From the NCBI RefSeq assembly GCF_022605165.1, contig NC_063075.1:868001-932000 (forward strand): DNA of 64,000 nt. The letters are read 5' to 3'. Numbering within the stretch: position 1 is the stretch's first letter; each line of letters begins with the position of its first letter. Under the pieces are notes generated by a model. The model saw only the letters and a program-made list of their open reading frames with translations. It was not told where the DNA came from and did no database searches. The position numbers and the translations under genes are program-made. Source of the stretch: Purpureocillium takamizusanense. Its lineage: Eukaryota; Ascomycota; Sordariomycetes; Hypocreales; Ophiocordycipitaceae. Shown piece by piece: positions 1 through 11,660 of the stretch.

Positions 1-2534
1 CGGGTTGTGCTCAGAAGAGCGCCGGGGGAGGGCAGGTCTCTCGCGTTGGTTCGACCACATGTGTTCGCGGCACTGGGCAGACGATCCCTCTCGTTCGCGA
101 ATGCGCGTTGTCTGCCCGCCGCCCCATCCATCCAGCCAGGCTCCCAACAACGGAAGGGAGGAGGGGGGGGCTCGGCTTTCCCGGGGGAGGGAAAGAAGGG
201 GTGGGTGTGGAGCAATAGCAGGAGAGACGAGCTCGAACACGCAGCATGGAGGAACGTGGACGGCGAAGGCCTTCATGCCTCCCCGAGTCAGGCCCGCGAT
301 GCATGAACGGTGGGAGCCGCTGGCGTTTAAGCATATTTCCGGTTCTCCATGGCCCGTGATTACTTACAGTGCTTCCTTCGTACCTACGAATCCCACCCCG
401 GGAAAAAGAAAAAGTAAAAAGGGGGAAATAGGAACAATAACGCGAAGAGCAATACTGGACGTAACGAAACTCCCGCGGCGGCGGCACTACATGTGCCCGA
501 TGGATGCCGCTCGCGCGCGTAGCCGGGCCGGCCATCAGGACAGCGTTATTACCCTCGTTCGCGTTGGAGAGGGAAAGAGAAAAAAACGTGTGCTCAGTCA
601 CCAGATTTTGGCGACATCAGCCAACCCGAGTCATTTTGCCTTCTTCATGCCAAGTACGCACAAAACTCCGCGCCTCGTCAGTCTCACTGCGCCCCCTGGA
701 AGCTCCGACGACCGCGACCAACGCTTTTGCGTAACAACCGACAAACGGACGCGTAGACCTCGATCGGCAGCCCTGTCCGTCAAAAAAATAAAAATGGACT
801 GGCGGCTAGCCCATGTTGCGTCTGCTTATTGCCATTTCCAATATATCAAAGGCGAAGCTACTACGTGCGTTGCAATTCGGTGCGTCCTGAGATTTCCGTC
901 CCTGCCTATGAGTATCCACTCTTGTTTTCTTGTTCAATCTTGGCTCCTCGCTCGTGCCGCTTCTTCGAGCGCCGTCAGGCGCGTGATGCGCGCCTTCTGC
1001 TGCCGGACAGGTTACGCCACCTCGCCGGCCCCATCTTTGGCGGAGATAGTAGCGATAGCTTCCTCAGGTGGTACGCAGAGTGCAGAATCTGTACGTCAAC
1101 CTTTCCAGATAACTAGATTGTTTTCCCAGGATCCCATCTGGCTCCTCAGGCCTTTTGCCGTCCCATGCTAGAAAGTGGCAGCAGCAACGAACTCGAGCTT
1201 CTGCCTACCTGCTCAACGCCCACATGGTCGTCATGAGGCTGAGCAAAGTCCTCATGCAAAGTTTCAGCGCCGCAAGGGACGCACTTGGACTGTTTGGTCT
1301 CCTGATCAGCAAGATGGGCAAGAATATTACATACTAGCTCTCCGTGCCTCTCGTCAACATGGCGTTTTCATTCCAAAAACGCTGCCCGCGTGCCCCCGAT
1401 TACGGACGAACTACCCGAGAGCCGCAAAGAGGAAGAAAAAAGCACACGGCTAACTCCCGCGCACGCAGCAATCATCCTTCATATACCCTTATAATCAGAG
1501 ATAAATCAGGCGTAGGAGGAAAGCCCGCAAAGGATTGAGCCATGCTTGCTACTCACGTTGCTGCCCCAGACGCGTGCACTTTATAGATGGATGCGTCGAC
1601 TCCACTTTGTTCTTGCGCACGCGTGACGCGACAACGCAGGAGTCAGTCAGTCCCTCAACACCTATCCAACACCAACCGTAACGCCATCTATTGTTCGAAA
1701 TTTTTCAGTTTTTGTTCTTTTTAAGCAAAACCCCATTTTGTCGTCAAAAGAGGTCGTCGCGCAGGAGTGCTGCACTTAGGTAGTGATCAGTTCCTGCGCA
1801 TCATCCATCCACCGACCGTGAAGGCGACAAGGCCAGGCCGAACGGAACCCCGCTCGCAAAGCCGACAAACGCGTCCGCGGAGAAATCGGCCTGGACAAGA
1901 ACGCATGGGTATCGCCGCCCCCACTATGTTATCCTTATAAACCCCTTTCGGCTCGGCCAGTAGAATTCCATCCGGGCTTCTACGAGAGAGACTACTAATG
2001 GCCAGCGTGAATGAAAAAAAAAAAGAACCATCAACAAGCCAAGAAGAGGCTTTGCTGGGCGGTAGGTAGTAGCCACAGTCATCGCTTAGGGCCGGGGATA
2101 AGGGAAACCACGACATTCCAGCCTCGGAACTATGGGCTGGCTGTCCGTTCAGCTGCTCAATTTAGCCCCTGGGTGGCATAGCTAAACGGCGCGCGGCACT
2201 CGTATCAGTGCAAAGCCGCATGGTAGGCGACGGGATACGGACGGCCGCGCGCTCAAGTTAGTGCAGGTAGTTTTGGTCAACGTCGCATAAAGTACAACGG
2301 TCGACGTGTTCGTCAGCCACGGAAACCGTCTCGTCTGTCTATTCGGAATCAAAGAAATAGGGGGTGTCTAAGCGGACGCTCAAAATTACACGGAGGGGAG
2401 GGTATTATCGCCGCTGTACCATCGCGCCCAAAGCAACAAGAAGAGCGACAAAAAACATGAGCGACAAAAGACGATGCGAGGAAAGATGTCCACCCGATCT
2501 GCCAGACTGAAAACCTCAAGGACAGCGTTTGCCC
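1..2534. other. intergenic, no supported gene
   Basis: Several overlapping open frames exist here, the longest running from base 5 to 1171. None has a recognisable domain, good splice sites or a convincing start context, and the proteins they would encode are rich in Arg, Ser and Pro, as expected of chance frames in GC-rich DNA. The stretch just right of the SFH5 stop (about 2100-2534) is probably its 3' UTR and downstream region. I see no RNA gene or mobile element. Confidence 0.6.
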
Positions 2535-4028
2535 TCAAGCGGCGACCTCCTTGTTGGCCTGCTGCGGGGCATCGGCTTTCTCTGCCAACGCCTCCACCGG
2601 CTCGGGGGTGGGCTCGGTGACCGGCTCGGCAGGCTTAGTCTCCTCGACCTCGGCTGCCTTGACAGGCTCGACGGGCTCCGTTTTCGCCTCCGATGCCGCG
2701 ACAGGAGCGGCATCGGTCTTGGCCTCCACGGGCGCCGCAGCGGGAAGCTCGGCCGTCACGGCGGCGTCATCGCGCTTGCCAGCTTCTGGGGTCTTGGCCT
2801 CGCCCTCGGTCTTGGTCACAGTCGCCGTCTTGGGGCCATCCTCCTTGGCACCCTGCGGCTGCTCCGAAGTCGTCTGCAGCTTGACTGTCTCGCCATCTTT
2901 GACGCTCGGACCCTGACCGCCGTACTCCTTGGGCAGGCTGCCGACGATGCCCTTGAGCTCCGTCGCCAGGGTGGTGCCAGACGTCATGGGGTGAAATTTG
3001 CGCAGCGTCGCGGGCGCGAGGAAGAACTTCATGGCGCCAAAGACCCAGCCCATGATGGCAGGCACGTTGACGAAGAACTTGTGGGCTAGCAGCTCCGGGT
3101 ACGCTGTGGAAAAGGTCTGGATCGTCTCCTTGCTGGCGGACTTGACGTCGGGGTCCATGCGGAAGAAGCTGACGGACTGGTAGTCGTGCACCTGGAGCAT
3201 CTGGTAGGGGTCGGCGGCGTCGGGGCCCTCGGGAATGCGCTCCTGGATGTCGTTGAGGTGCAGCTTCTGAACGCCGAGCTCCATGAGGGCGGCACGCCAC
3301 TTGATGAACCTGTTTGTCTCGTGTCAGTCACCATGGCGAATGCGGAATATCATTTTTACACCGGGGAGAGCGCACTCTTGCACGTTGCCAAACGTGGCCT
3401 TGTTGTTCTTGACGGAGCCGTAAATGTTCCAGGTGATGACCGTCTCCTTGCCCGTGGCGGGGTCGGCGTGAACCGTCACGTAGCCCAGACCGCCAAACTT
3501 GGCGCCGTCAAAGACCTCGGAGACGAGGGCAGCAGGATTGACCTTTTTGCGCCACTCGAGGGCCGCGACGAGCTGCTTCTCGGCGGCAGCGGCATCGCCA
3601 TTGTTGGCGCGCAGAAACTTTTGCAGTATGACCTGCGAGGGCGCGTGGTCGGGGGACACGGAGAGCTCGACGCCCCACATCTCGGTATGGCCAACCTGGT
3701 CGAGCATGGTGGGGAGGCGACCTGTGAGCTTAGAAAGGGGCGTCTCGGCGGCCACGGTGGTCTTGGTTGTGATGTCGGCGCCGGCGACACCTGAGCCGGT
3801 GGCGGCATCGGTGCTGGCGAGTGTCTTGACGGCGGGTGCAGGCGCGTCGATGCCGTTGGGCGGCGCAGCAGCAGCGGGAACGGGAGCGGCGGCGGCCGCG
3901 TCAGTGCCGTTGGATGCGGCAGGGACAGCTGCTGCAGCAGCAGTCTCCGCCGCGGGAGCGTCGACGGCAGTGGGCTTCTCCGCCACCGGCGTCGTGTTGG
4001 ACGCGGGAGCTTGCTCGGTAGTCGTCAT
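2535..4028 (-). CDS. SFH5: SFH5-like CRAL-TRIO (Sec14-family) phosphatidylinositol/heme-binding protein
   Basis: Two exons, 4028-3384 and 3317-2535, joined across a 66-bp intron (3318-3383). The donor reads GTGCAA, and the acceptor CACGAG keeps frame, giving FGN|TNRFIKWR. The product is 475 aa. Residues 1-85 are an Ala/Pro/Thr-rich low-complexity leader. A CRAL-TRIO N-lobe (about 95-160) and lipid-binding lobe (about 165-345) follow, with the SFH5-typical stretches WGVELS, KFLRANNGD and SFFRMDP. The last 120 residues are a Glu/Pro/Ala/Lys-rich tail. Yeast Sfh5 is a Sec14-like protein of the ER/cytosol that can move phosphatidylinositol and binds heme through a His and a Tyr two residues apart. 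H259-D260-Y261 here has that spacing, so heme binding is a fair inference. The ATG directly follows an A10 tract in the mRNA. The long tails are unusual beside the shorter yeast protein. Family assignment is strong; the exact splice junction is less certain. Confidence 0.9.
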
Positions 4029-6824
4029 CTTTTTTTTTTTGGTCGGTCGGCGGTTGACAGGCAGGCACGAGAGAGTGAGTCGAGACGGAACCCGAGGTTG
4101 AATGGCGTAGTGGCCGAGGAGGAGGGCGGCGAAAGACCCAAGTTGCGAGCAGGAGGAGAAGGAGAAGAAGAAGAGAGGAAAAGAAGGAGAATATGAGAAA
4201 TGACCTAGGGGGGGAGGGGTGTGTCTTCTTTTTTTCTTCTTGTTTCCGCTTCAGTGCCCTTGTTCCGGGGGGGTTTGTTGGGAAACGGGGGGTGGTGGCG
4301 GGCGTTCAGTCACGGCCCTCGCACACGCAGCTGTCCAGGCAGGTCCGTGTGTGGGCGGCGGATGAGCTCCCCGGCCGGCCAGATCGGATCGCTTTCCGGC
4401 GAGAGAGGGCGGGTGGGATGGAAATGGGGGCTTGGTGGTGGTCGCGCTGCGGCGGCAGCGACGGCAGGCGAGGCGGCGGGCGAACCGTGTGACGACGGCC
4501 GGCCGGTGGTGGTGGTGGTGGTGGTTGTTGAGGTGATGATGGGGGATGATGGATGGATGGATGGATGGGCGGGCGAGCGGGCGGGCGTGTAGCAGCGATA
4601 AGATGGCCGGGTTATACATAGATCTTTCTCGGGTGACGATACGACAGTCGCGGTGGGGCCCGGCAGGCCAGCCCTGGAGAGCTCGAGAACGAGACGGGAG
4701 CTGACTGAGGTGAGGTGAGGTGCCCACCTCCACTGGAGAGAGGGCGGGCGGCGTTTGGGCGGGGTCGGGCAGGGGGGGAACGTGCCAGTGGAGGTGCCCC
4801 GTGAAGCTACCTCACCTTAGCGCTGCAGCAAATCCACGGGATGCCCTGATCTGTCGTGTGGATGGGCTCACCTCGCCAGGCGGACCCGCACCGGCTGCCG
4901 CTCCAGTGGGGGAGGGACTGGCTGCATGGGAACCTTGGGGGGGGGGGGTGCCAAAGGCCAGGGAGCTCCAGGGGTAGCTGCACGGAAGGGGGGGTGGGTG
5001 GTGGCGGCTGGTGGTGGTTGTTGTGGTGGTTGTGGTGCCTGAATTTGATTCAGTGACGGGCGGGATCCATCATCCTTGGATGGATGCGACGTGTTGGCGT
5101 GCACGAGTACCTGAACGTATCCAGGGGGCTGAGGTACCCTTCAGGTCAATGCAGGGTGCAGATGACCGTTGTACTCACAGCGCCGGGGGCGTGGAGGCTG
5201 TCAGCGAGGTCGACGCCCGGGGGGAGCTCTCCAGCTGAGCAGAGTGAAGCTGTCCTGGGTCGGGTGATTTGAGCCCAACCACAGGGCGGGCATCTGTTCA
5301 GGGCAGTGAGGTGGTACCTACTACGGAAGGTAAACGCCCCGGCAGCGGCCTGTGCTGTGCTGTGCTACAGCTCTATCAACTGAGGTGTATCCGGCATTAG
5401 TACTAGGTAGTGGTGCCCCTCAAGAGTCCGCCGAGCACTGCAGGGCCGCGACAAACCAGACGGGCCCTGCAGTGACTTCCACTGATACACGAACCCAGAC
5501 CCCGGCAGCTCACAACCACGTGCCTTTCTCTCAGGCCCCTCTGAAGAGCTCATTTTGCGAAAAAGTAAAAAAGTAGCAACATACCTATATATACATATAT
5601 ATATACGCGCAGAACCATGGATCGCATCATCGCCAAGTACGCACGCACGTGGGTTAGCTGGCTGTAGTACGTACGTCCGCGAGTCTAACAAAGGCAATGC
5701 TCGGTCGTCTCCACGCCCCTCGCCCGTTCCTACTCTGACCTCATATCAAGCGGGACGGTCTCCCCCCCCCTCCCAATGACACGTCCCCCTTTCTTGGAGC
5801 TCAATCAGATCACACTCGTCTCCATAGGTGTAGTACGTATCCATCGAGCTGGTGGTGGGGGGGCGACGACGTCCGTCGACTTGTTGCTCAAAGTGAAAGG
5901 GGGCGGGCGAGCGGGCTGCAAGCAAGCAAGCAAGCACGGGCGCGGCCTTCGACGGCGACGACGACGACGAGGATGACGAGGATGACCCCGTCCGAGCGAC
6001 TGACTTGCTTCGAGCGACCGCCACCAACAATGTTACTTCCCCCCCGCCCGTGTGGTGTGGTTGGCTGGCTGGCCATATTCAACTAAAAGCTCCTTATGAG
6101 TGTCCGCTCCGGGCACTTGTCAGGTCACTGGCCGACAGCTGGCAGGAGCTGACACTTTTCGCGTCAGAGACGGGGAAGCTTGAACGACGGGGACAACAAA
6201 CGACACTGCTAAATCAACTAGCCCGCCCGCCGCCCCGCCGCCCACCAACCCCCCAAACACGTCACAGACCACAAACAAAATGTAAACTCCGTGCATGCTA
6301 TTCGTACGACAACGCACTCCACGATCAATGATTGATGATGCAGGTCGCAATCCATTCTTACACTCAAGCTTTACCCGATCCAGAGACTAGGGTACGTACG
6401 CAGTAGGATTAGAAGTAGTAGAGCAAGCCTTAGCCGATGGAACCTCCCTCACCCTCCAGCCCAAGCGCGCAACATATAGCACCAGGACTCATCCGCAGCG
6501 CGTATATGTAAACTGTACCCAGTCCTGGTCTTCAGCTCCTATTCTTCTGCTCCTCTCCGCTCCTCATCGACTCAAAAACTCCGTTCCCCGCGCGCATCCC
6601 AACGGCGAATCCAGGCGCACCCCGCCCAAAAGCAAAAAGAAGGAAGGAGGGAAAAGAGGTCGGTCGCGTGTCCCAATGTAATGGTTGGCCCTCTCGACTG
6701 ACGAAACGCAGACACAGAGAGAGCTAGCTCCAATCTGATCGCGCACATACTTCCATCCATCTGCCTTCGTTTCGGCTTTTGTTCGCGTGTCTGGATCCGT
6801 CGTAAGCGCCTCCCGGCTGCCGTC
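4029..6824. other. intergenic spacer between SFH5 promoter and RRM gene 3' end
   Basis: This holds the 5' side of SFH5 (G-rich on the + strand, with T- and A-runs close to the start codon) and the 3' side of the RRM gene. Open frames inside encode only Gly/Arg/His-rich low-complexity peptides. GGT-type microsatellites (4506-4530) and GATG repeats (4541-4568) are visible. No coding or RNA gene is supported. Confidence 0.6.
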
Positions 6825-9642
6825 TCAGTGAGGAAGGGCACGGGACAGGATGCGCTCCACGGCAGAGAACTCGGCGTGCGCAACATCGGCCAGCGTCATC
6901 TTGTCAAACTGGGGCCCGAAACTGTGGCCCAGTTCGGCCCAGAAGTATCCCCAGTACATGTCCGTTTGCTCGCCCTTTTCCTGCAATTCGCGGCGGATTG
7001 CGTGTGGGCGCGTGAGCATCTCGCGCTGCGTCTGCTCTCGAATGATGGAGATGAACCACTATAATAGAGGGGGAAAAATCACGAATGTTAGTACTTTGCT
7101 ACACGTATCGGGTCCAGACGTTACCGTTGTTTCCAGAAAGGAAAAAGAAAGAAGAAGAAAGAAGAAAGAGATCCTACGTCAATGACATCCAGCGGCGCGC
7201 CGGGTCGGGGCGCCAGTGCGTACTGGTGGCGCCAGGAATAAGCGCGCTCCGGCTGACCAAAGTATCGCTGCTCGTCCTCCGAAACGTTGAGCATCCAGGA
7301 CAAATTGTCTTTCATCAGGGGCGTGAGGCCCGGGCACGAAAGCGCCGCGTTGGTCAAACGCGTCTGAAGTTGCTGCGTCAAATTGATGGGGTCGTAATTG
7401 CGGCTGACCTTGTCGGCGAGCACCTGAAGCAGCCTCTCCGTGGCCATATACATGGCATGGCGCTGGCTGAGGGTGATACGGTCCGTCACGAACCAGGGAA
7501 ACTTCTTGAGAGTGCTGATGAGACACTCGTAAGGGCGCTGAGGGCAGTCCTTGGAGTAAGGGGACTGCGTCGATAACAATACGTCAGTATAATCATCCGC
7601 GGCCTTTGCTATTGGAGGGACGCCACATACCCGATGAGGCACCTCCACGTGCTTGATCAACATCACCATCTCCTCCTCTGAGATGAAGCCACGAAAGTTC
7701 TCCCACGCAAACTGCTCGTCGTATGGCTTGAAGTGGGGCGTAGCGCCGTCCCAGATCAGGCCGCGAGCCAGAGGAAACAGGTCCTTCATCAGGCTCGCCT
7801 GGCTGGAGAGCTCGACCTCGATGGGGCGGTCTCCGAGGCGGCTCACGCGGCCCATTTTGAGGTTGAAGTGGTGCTTGTCCACTGCCTTCATCGCCTCCTC
7901 GAGGTTGACAAACTCGACGTAGGCGTCCATGGTCTTGGACGTGACCCGCTCCATGATAATATGCACGGGCTCGTCGGAGTCATTGAGAATCTTGGAGTTG
8001 CGTCCGAGAAATGCGATGACTTCGGACCGCTTTGTTGCGAATGGAATCTACACACTGTCAGTACACAGTTGCACGCAACAATCCGAATCATGAACGATAG
8101 ACTCACATTCTTGAGCTTGACGACGCCTCGGTTGATGGGCTGAGCCAGGCGTGGCGACTCCACGAAAGGGAAATTCTCCGGTGCCAATGCCACCGAGAGC
8201 AGCGGAAGGCCGCCGGGCGTGCTGATCAGCTTGGTGAGTTCAGCGGATCGCGTAACACTGGTCGCCATGGACAGAGCGGCCACAGGCGCCTGCTGGGGCT
8301 CCTCCGACGCGGAGAGCAGGCGGACGAGCTGCTGCTGCTCATGCTGCTGCTGGGCAGCGACGGACTGAGAAGATCCAACATGGGCCTGCGGGCCCTGAGG
8401 AGCATATTCATGAGTGCCCGGCTGGACAACGGCTTGGTGCTGAGCGGGTGCGGGGGCAGTTGTATAAGCAGAGTGCACGTTCGTGCGCACGATGCCGTTG
8501 GGGTCAAACTTGGGCGGCGGCTCATTCGTAACCGACGACGGGCCGGTGCATGGAGCATAGTTGCGCGGCTCCGTCTGGTTGCCCGAGCTCGCGGGGCTGA
8601 ATGGATACTCGCTGCCCGTGGCGTCACCGACCTTGGAGGACGATGGGCTGATGAGCCCAAGGACACCGCAGGAGAAGCTCTGCGGGATACCCGCCGGCTT
8701 GGGCACCGGGTTTCTGAGAACGACACCCGACGGTTTACCTCCATCATACGCCTGCAGATTCTCGCCTGCAGATGTGTTGGAGGCTCCTTCAATCGCTGCA
8801 TTAGACGAAGCAGTGTCCTAGTCTGCTCCGGCGGTCTGGCGATCGGTGCGTTGTAGAGTCTCGTTGAGCAGGTCAAAGGTCATCTGGTCGAAGGAGCGGG
8901 ATCCGCCTCCACCCCCGACGGTGCTGATGGTATTGGCTCTGGCCTTTGTATTGTTGGCGACGTGTGCATTGCGGGCCTCGCCGACAAATTCGCTGTAGGA
9001 AGAAAGGTGAGCCTGGGGACGCTGGGCGTACGTTTGAAAAGGGCTGTTGTACGGGAATGGGTGAGTCGCGCCCGGATTCTCGCCGTCGGACTGCGTCAAA
9101 ATCGAGACATTATGGCTGATCTGGGAGGAGATGCTGCTGAAGCTCTCCTGGGCCGCGTTGATTTGGCCTCCCTGAGGGGACGAGGCAAAGGCGCCAGCCG
9201 GAGTAGTACGCTGCTGAGCCGGACGATCCGCCACGCCCTCGGAAGAACGAGGACTCTGCTCAACGGCAGCAGTCTGAAAAAATTCTGTCAGAAAAGGTCC
9301 GATGGGGCGTAAAGGTCTGGGGGTCCCGCGTACGCTTGGGCCTTGGGTAATCATGGCCTCGGGAGGCTCCCAGATGCTCGACTCTGGGTTCAGAACGCTG
9401 TTGACGACAGAGGCAGCCGGTGCAGAAGGTCGGGAGACTCCAACATCGAGGTGGGCGAAAGCATTCGCGTGGCCGGTGTATCCTCCACGACCGCCACGAC
9501 CACGACCACGCGACGACCACTGGCCGGCACCTCGGTGACCGACAGGGTTGGCTGGACGAGAGTCGGCATTGTCGGGCAACAGCATTTGTCCACTGCCATC
9601 CTCGACGGGGCCCGTGTTGCTTTCACCACGGCCGTAGCTCAT
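6825..9642 (-). CDS. RRM-domain RNA-binding protein with an in-frame UAG at codon 275
   Basis: Four coding exons: 9642-8107, 8047-7631, 7564-7178 and 7058-6825. The introns (8048-8106, 7565-7630, 7059-7177) have GTGAGT, GTATGT and GTAGGA donors, and the first two have TACTGAC branch sites. If codon 275 is decoded, the product is 857 aa. Residues 1-500 are Ser/Gln/Gly-rich and disordered-looking, with an RGRGGRGG patch near 45-53. One RRM lies at about 506-595, with RNP2-like VKLKNIPF spanning intron 1 and RNP1-like DAYVEFVN, closer in style to quasi-RRMs of the hnRNP F/H kind. The remaining 260 residues are helical, of unrecognised family. The frame carries TAG at 8820-8818 and then continues open and protein-like to the next exon junction. 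Stopping there would give a 274-aa product lacking the RRM. Whether the stop is edited, spliced out (a weak in-frame intron 8766-8912 is possible), a mutation or an error cannot be settled here. Target RNA unknown. Confidence 0.85.
8810..8834 (-). promoter_or_regulatory. RNA hairpin presenting the UAG codon in its loop
   Basis: In the mRNA sense, CGGAGCAG and CTGCTTCG form an 8-bp stem with one G-U pair. They enclose the 9-nt loop ACTAGGACA, which contains the in-frame TAG of codon 275. In Fusarium and Neurospora, A-to-I edited adenosines in sexual tissue prefer a UAG triplet exposed in a hairpin loop. The structure is read directly from sequence; the editing role is inference. Confidence 0.45.
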
Positions 9643-9651
9643 GGTTTCAGC

Positions 9652-9799
9652 CTACGGGTTCCAATGTTAGCGATGCTCGGCACACAAACAAAGATCAGAT
9701 CAGGGCGTGATCATCTAGAAAGCGGTCTGACAAGACAGGAGAGAAGAGGCAGCGGGAACAAACGAGATGGAATCTCCTCAGTCGAGAAAGAAAAGTTAC
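9652..9799 (-). other. probable 5'-UTR intron of the RRM gene
   Basis: On the minus strand a donor AAG|GTAACT at 9799 pairs with a branch-like GCTAAC and an acceptor CCCGTAG ending at 9652, nine bases before the ATG at 9642. The sequence between has no matching coding frame, so this would be a 148-bp leader intron. The mRNA leader would then lie upstream of 9799. Confidence 0.5.
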
Positions 9800-10915
9800 C
9801 TTGCGACAGTGAGACGATATTCAGGGTTTGCAGGATCGCCTCAACGAGTTGTTTGTCTGACTCGAAAGACAGGAACAGAGACAGAGGGATGTTTCGGAGC
9901 GCGAAACCAAAAGCCTCCAACCAGGTCAAAGTCAACCAAAAGAGGAGAAGCCGTATTTGAACCAAGATTGGAGCACCGGCAGAGCAGTAGGTAGAGTGTA
10001 GGAGGAGAAAGAGATGGTGTTGTAGGCGATCGGGAAAAGCAGAGGTGTGCAAAAGCGTGGGCGCCCCTGGCCGGCGAAAACTCTGCACATGGCACGGGGA
10101 CAAACAACAGAGGGCAAATGTTGATGCCTCAGACCTTCAAGGGGCATGCCGGCCCAAGCACAAGTGAATGTGTGCGCGGCGGCCGCCTATCGCCTGGCGA
10201 CGGGGGGGCTGAACAGCTGCGTGGTGGGCCGCGGCTGGCAACGCCTATGAGTTGCGCAACTCGTGTGGAGCGACGCTACGGCCAAACGAGCACGCTGCTA
10301 GAGTCTGGTCGTAAATCCAGAGCTCAACATTCTCCTGATGGACAATTGCTCTGCGACGCTTGATGTGCTCGTGTCGCTGCCCTCAGCTCCAGGGCCCGTT
10401 CGAGACCGGCACCACGATACAACCCGGAGTCTCATCGCTGCCAGTAATCGACCAACGGAATGAGGATCAGTAATGGAAGACGATCCTCGAGCTTGATCGA
10501 AAATATCCTTTATCTTTTCCGCCGAGTGCCCTGAGGCAGTCACTACCCCTCTGCAGCCATACCGTTAAAACCGCCGTCTAGTCGTCCATCGGATACGGTG
10601 TATGCCATTCAGGATGTCTCATGAAGGCCTCCCCGACGCCGACACGTCAAAATCCCCATTGCCGTGCTAAGAATGACCCAGGCCGTTGTTTAGTAGAAGT
10701 AGCAGTTAGGTCATGTCACTATTTCACTCGTCCGCACGATGGGTAGTGCACTGAGAAGGTTCCAAAAGAGTCCATACGCTACATTATTTGTAGCAGTATC
10801 TATGTCGCGGGTGGTGGCGCCGCGCATCCGCATGCATGCCAGGTAGGATAGTTCTTCCGAATTTTTGACGTGGGTGCACTTGTCACCTCTGGCCAACACC
10901 AACTCGCTCTCTAGC
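9800..10915. other. intergenic between RRM gene leader and ARPC4 3' end
   Basis: Contains the likely minus-strand promoter of the RRM gene on its left and the 3' flank of ARPC4 on its right. No frame longer than about 130 codons occurs and none resembles a known protein. No RNA gene or repeat seen. Confidence 0.55.
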
Positions 10916-11660
10916 TTAATCAAACTACATCGCTAGTCAGCACGCTAAAATAAGACTTGAAGCAGATTGAGATAGACGCACAGGTGTCAGGAAAGACTCT
11001 GCCACGAATCGTGCTCGCGCGTTCAACTGTAACGGTTGTTAGCACTGGGAAGCAACTGGGTTGGGGTACACAACATACAAAGAGCTTCATCTCCGAGATT
11101 TCCTTGTCAACATCCTCCATGAACTGGATGATGAAATCGACCAGTTTGTGCTTGAGCATCTCGTCCGTGTGGAAGTTTGTTATTAGGAAGGAGATGTCAT
11201 AGCCCTGCGCACGGTCAGCGGGGGGCCCGCGACAGCGTCGGATCCGGAACGGCCGCAATTACCTTGATGGGTTTCCGCCGTAGGATAAAGAAAGATTCGG
11301 CTCTTTGCGTGAGGAAACGGGTGAACTTGTGTACCAGGATGTGCTCAATCTCGTCGGCCTGCTTGATCTTGATGCTGATGCGGATCGAGTTGATGCTCGG
11401 CTCGATCAGGACGCGCTCGTTTTCGTTGCGCGCAATGGTCAGGGGCGTGAGGAGGACCTCGGGCGACGTCTGGGCCTCGATCTCGGGGACATTGTGTCGC
11501 TCGGCCGTCTGGGAGGCGAAGTTGGAGAGAGTCAGCGCGGCCGTCAGACTGCTGCGCACGCACTGCAGGTACGGCCGAAGGGACTGAGACTGGGAGCTGT
11601 TAGCACGCAGTCGGGAGCGACAAACAAATCATCGCGCGGTGCGTAGAATCATCTTACCAT
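10916..11660 (-). CDS. ARPC4: Arp2/3 complex subunit 4 (ARPC4, p20)
   Basis: Five coding exons: 11660-11658 (the ATG alone), 11589-11263, 11204-11079, 11026-10982 and 10924-10916 (Phe-Asp-stop). The four introns are 68, 58, 52 and 57 bp with canonical GT-AG ends, and CTAAC or CTGAC branch sites are clear in three of them. The product is 169 aa, the usual ARPC4 length, starting [10 protein letters not shown] and ending SFLTPFD. Diagnostic stretches include [24 protein letters not shown] and [20 protein letters not shown]4 pairs with ARPC2 to form the structural core of the seven-subunit Arp2/3 complex, which nucleates branched actin at endocytic patches and hyphal tips. The protein is extremely conserved, so the assignment is firm. 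The 3-nt first and 9-nt last coding exons are easily missed by gene finders. It shares a 1.37-kb divergent upstream region with the mini-protein gene at 13,032. Confidence 0.97.

Noticed and set aside
5..1171. 388-codon open frame on the plus strand
   Set aside because: Starts at TTG, has no domain-like sequence, and other frames on both strands are open over the same bases. Composition explains it.
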